A stretch of DNA of 20,826 nucleotides, from the IMG/VR virus record IMGVR_UViG_3300010354_016726, positions 1 through 20,826 of that record. One strand, given 5' to 3'. Below, one piece after another: positions 19,519 to 20,826 of this stretch. The notes beneath the pieces were generated by a model. The model did no database searches and was not told where the DNA came from. It saw only the letters and a list, made by a program, of their open reading frames with translations. The translations under genes and the position numbers were made by a program. The DNA comes from a virus. The stretch's first letter is position 1. The number at the start of each line of letters is the position of its first letter.

Positions 19519-20826
19519 TTAAACTATCTGACAACCTCCTGCGCTGCATGCAAACTCCTTTGCAGCCTCGGTATTGTCTTCAGCCTCATATTTAGAAAGG
19601 TCTTTGAAGTTAACCTTAACTTTTGGATGTGCAGCATAGGTGGCAGAATCAATCTGCTCAAAGGGGGCTTGAGCATAGGTGTGGCTATCACCACCGGGCA
19701 AGAATGAAATGCCGGTTGCAACATCAAAGTTTTCCCAAAGCCACTGACCAACCTCAAGGAATTCTGAATCACGGTAGTTTACAGTGATAGATGGCTTGTG
19801 GTGGCAGTAATGCTCTTGGTAAGTCTTCCAAAGATCCAAGTGATCTAAAGCACGAAGATCTTCGGTTGTAACTGTTCCTCTTGGGGCCTTCATAGCAAAG
19901 GTGAAGACAGCAGTGTTACCTGGATTAATTACATCGTCTTCACAGGGTACACCTTGATCCTTCATAAGATTATAGATTGGATCCTTCTTGTCAATGCGAA
20001 TACGACGATAATAATAATCAGCGTATCTTGGATGCAATCCAGATGCAGAATCTACCAAGCAAGAAGTTGTTCCCTCTGGCTTAACGCAAGTGATAGACTT
20101 GCTAGGATTGATTCCAAGTTTCTCTGCCCACTTAAGATTTGTAGCAGTTGCCTGATCGCGTAGGCTTTCAAGTAGACGGATTAACTTTGGCTTTCCTTCA
20201 AGACCACTGGTAAGTTTGTTGTCATAAATACCAGTCATGCTGACACCAAGGAGTCTTTCTTCTTCACAGTTCTTTTTCCACTCTGGACGAAGATATGGGA
20301 AGTTGGTGAAGGTAGATTGGACAGTTCCTATAATTGTGGCAATCTCAATCTTCTTCTTTAAAGTGGCTGCTGTATCATCGGGACGAACTACAACAGTTGA
20401 AAGATTGCAAAACTCAAATGGTTTTAGAATGATTTCCGAGCATGGGTTTGTTCCGTACTCACAGTTTTCATCACGGCCCCATTTGGCTGCTTGCTCCTGC
20501 AAGGCTCTTCTGTTGATCATTCCACGCTCACCGCTGTGGCTGTTGTACAGTGATGTCCACTCCTCAAGGAACTGACCCATCGGTGGGCGACCACGATAGA
20601 CAGCAGAGTTATTTGCGTATGAGCGGAAACCAGCCTGCTCCCACCATGCACCACTCTTGCAGTGAGCCATCTCACGATCAGATAGATCGCTGAGAGAAAT
20701 CATGGCAGAACGACGAACACCACCAACGATCACAGCATTGGCAATGGCACAACAAATATCATGGCATTCAAGAGCAGTCAACTTGCGTCCTTGTGCATTG
20801 TAGAAAACCTTGACAAGGAATTTAAA
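19519..20826 (-). CDS. nrdJ: Adenosylcobalamin-dependent (class II) ribonucleoside-triphosphate reductase, C-terminal part
   Basis: The reading frame is open to the right window edge (435 residues visible), so the N-terminus lies outside; a TTG at 20781 is internal. NPCSEI supplies the thiyl-radical Cys and catalytic Glu, and the partner Cys in FEFCNLS is 11 residues later, the spacing of C408/E410/C419 in Lactobacillus leichmannii RTPR. The chain ends CSAGGCQIV, with two Cys five apart and three residues after the last, as in that enzyme (C731/C736 of 739). Also visible are GGVRRSA, LLGVSMTGI and CVKPEGTTS. It makes dNTPs for phage replication and depends on B12. GC is high for the window (28 of 60 bases in 20101-20160). 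Confidence 0.95.
   Translation of the reverse strand, partial: FKFLVKVFYNAQGRKLTALECHDICCAIANAVIVGGVRRSAMISLSDLSDREMAHCKSGAWWEQAGFRSYANNSAVYRGRPPMGQFLEEWTSLYNSHSGERGMINRRALQEQAAKWGRDENCEYGTNPCSEIILKPFEFCNLSTVVVRPDDTAATLKKKIEIATIIGTVQSTFTNFPYLRPEWKKNCEEERLLGVSMTGIYDNKLTSGLEGKPKLIRLLESLRDQATATNLKWAEKLGINPSKSITCVKPEGTTSCLVDSASGLHPRYADYYYRRIRIDKKDPIYNLMKDQGVPCEDDVINPGNTAVFTFAMKAPRGTVTTEDLRALDHLDLWKTYQEHYCHHKPSITVNYRDSEFLEVGQWLWENFDVATGISFLPGGDSHTYAQAPFEQIDSATYAAHPKVKVNFKDLSKYEAEDNTEAAKEFACSAGGCQIV

Noticed and set aside
20779-20781. TTG as the start of the reductase
   Set aside because: The frame remains open to the window edge with family-like sequence, and about 300 residues expected for the family are missing upstream.

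Overview
The window looks like part of the genome of a large, AT-rich, T4-related tailed phage, probably from an aquatic environment. Four things support this. There are tRNA genes. Exact or one-mismatch copies of the T4-type late promoter octamer TATAAATA sit directly in front of many genes. A RuvC-type resolvase and a B12-dependent ribonucleotide reductase are present, as in many T4-like phages of aquatic bacteria. The genes are tightly packed, with ATGA-type overlaps. No cellular housekeeping operon, integrase, insertion sequence or CRISPR array is visible. The host cannot be named from the sequence.

Layout. Positions 1-425 (minus strand) hold tRNA-Gly(TCC), tRNA-Tyr(GTA), a large tRNA-like structured element of about 122 nt, and an orphan T-arm plus acceptor 3' strand resembling the end of a tRNA or tmRNA. 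A sigma70-like promoter at 450-477 drives a 54-codon plus-strand gene whose 3' end contains a perfect 13-bp hairpin. That hairpin also looks like the terminator of the converging minus-strand cluster.

Positions 663-6105 are mostly minus-strand genes for repetitive proteins: a dockerin-like triple-repeat protein, several basic small proteins, and a 767-aa Pro/Ala/Glu-rich protein. One small plus-strand gene (2886-3128) interrupts them. At 6111-6147 a late-type promoter (minus) and a sigma70-like promoter (plus) lie back to back. The plus one feeds a five-gene operon of small proteins (6154-7396), including a ribosome-modulation-factor-like protein.

Positions 7383-17626 form a long minus-strand block. 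It encodes large unrecognised, probably virion-associated proteins, conserved phage proteins of unknown function, an MGME1/RecB-like PD-(D/E)XK exonuclease and a protein with tandem NUMOD-like DNA-binding repeats. Plus-strand genes at 17667-18761 encode an HNH endonuclease, an FmdB-like zinc ribbon and an unknown protein. They converge on a RuvC-like resolvase (18721-19281, minus). The right end has an 88-nt long hairpin, a bidirectional terminator, tRNA-Asn(GTT) and the C-terminal part of an adenosylcobalamin-dependent ribonucleotide reductase that runs off the window.

How the genes may work together (inference). The reductase supplies deoxynucleotides, and the exonuclease, HNH enzyme and RuvC act on phage DNA. 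The many late-promoter genes share short N-terminal leaders, some ending in a T4 prohead-protease-like (I/L)xE|(A/S) site. This suggests a cargo of internal capsid proteins that are packaged, trimmed and perhaps ejected with the DNA. That possible packaged protein set is the most interesting undescribed system here, followed by the tRNA-like element and the near-leaderless late promoters.
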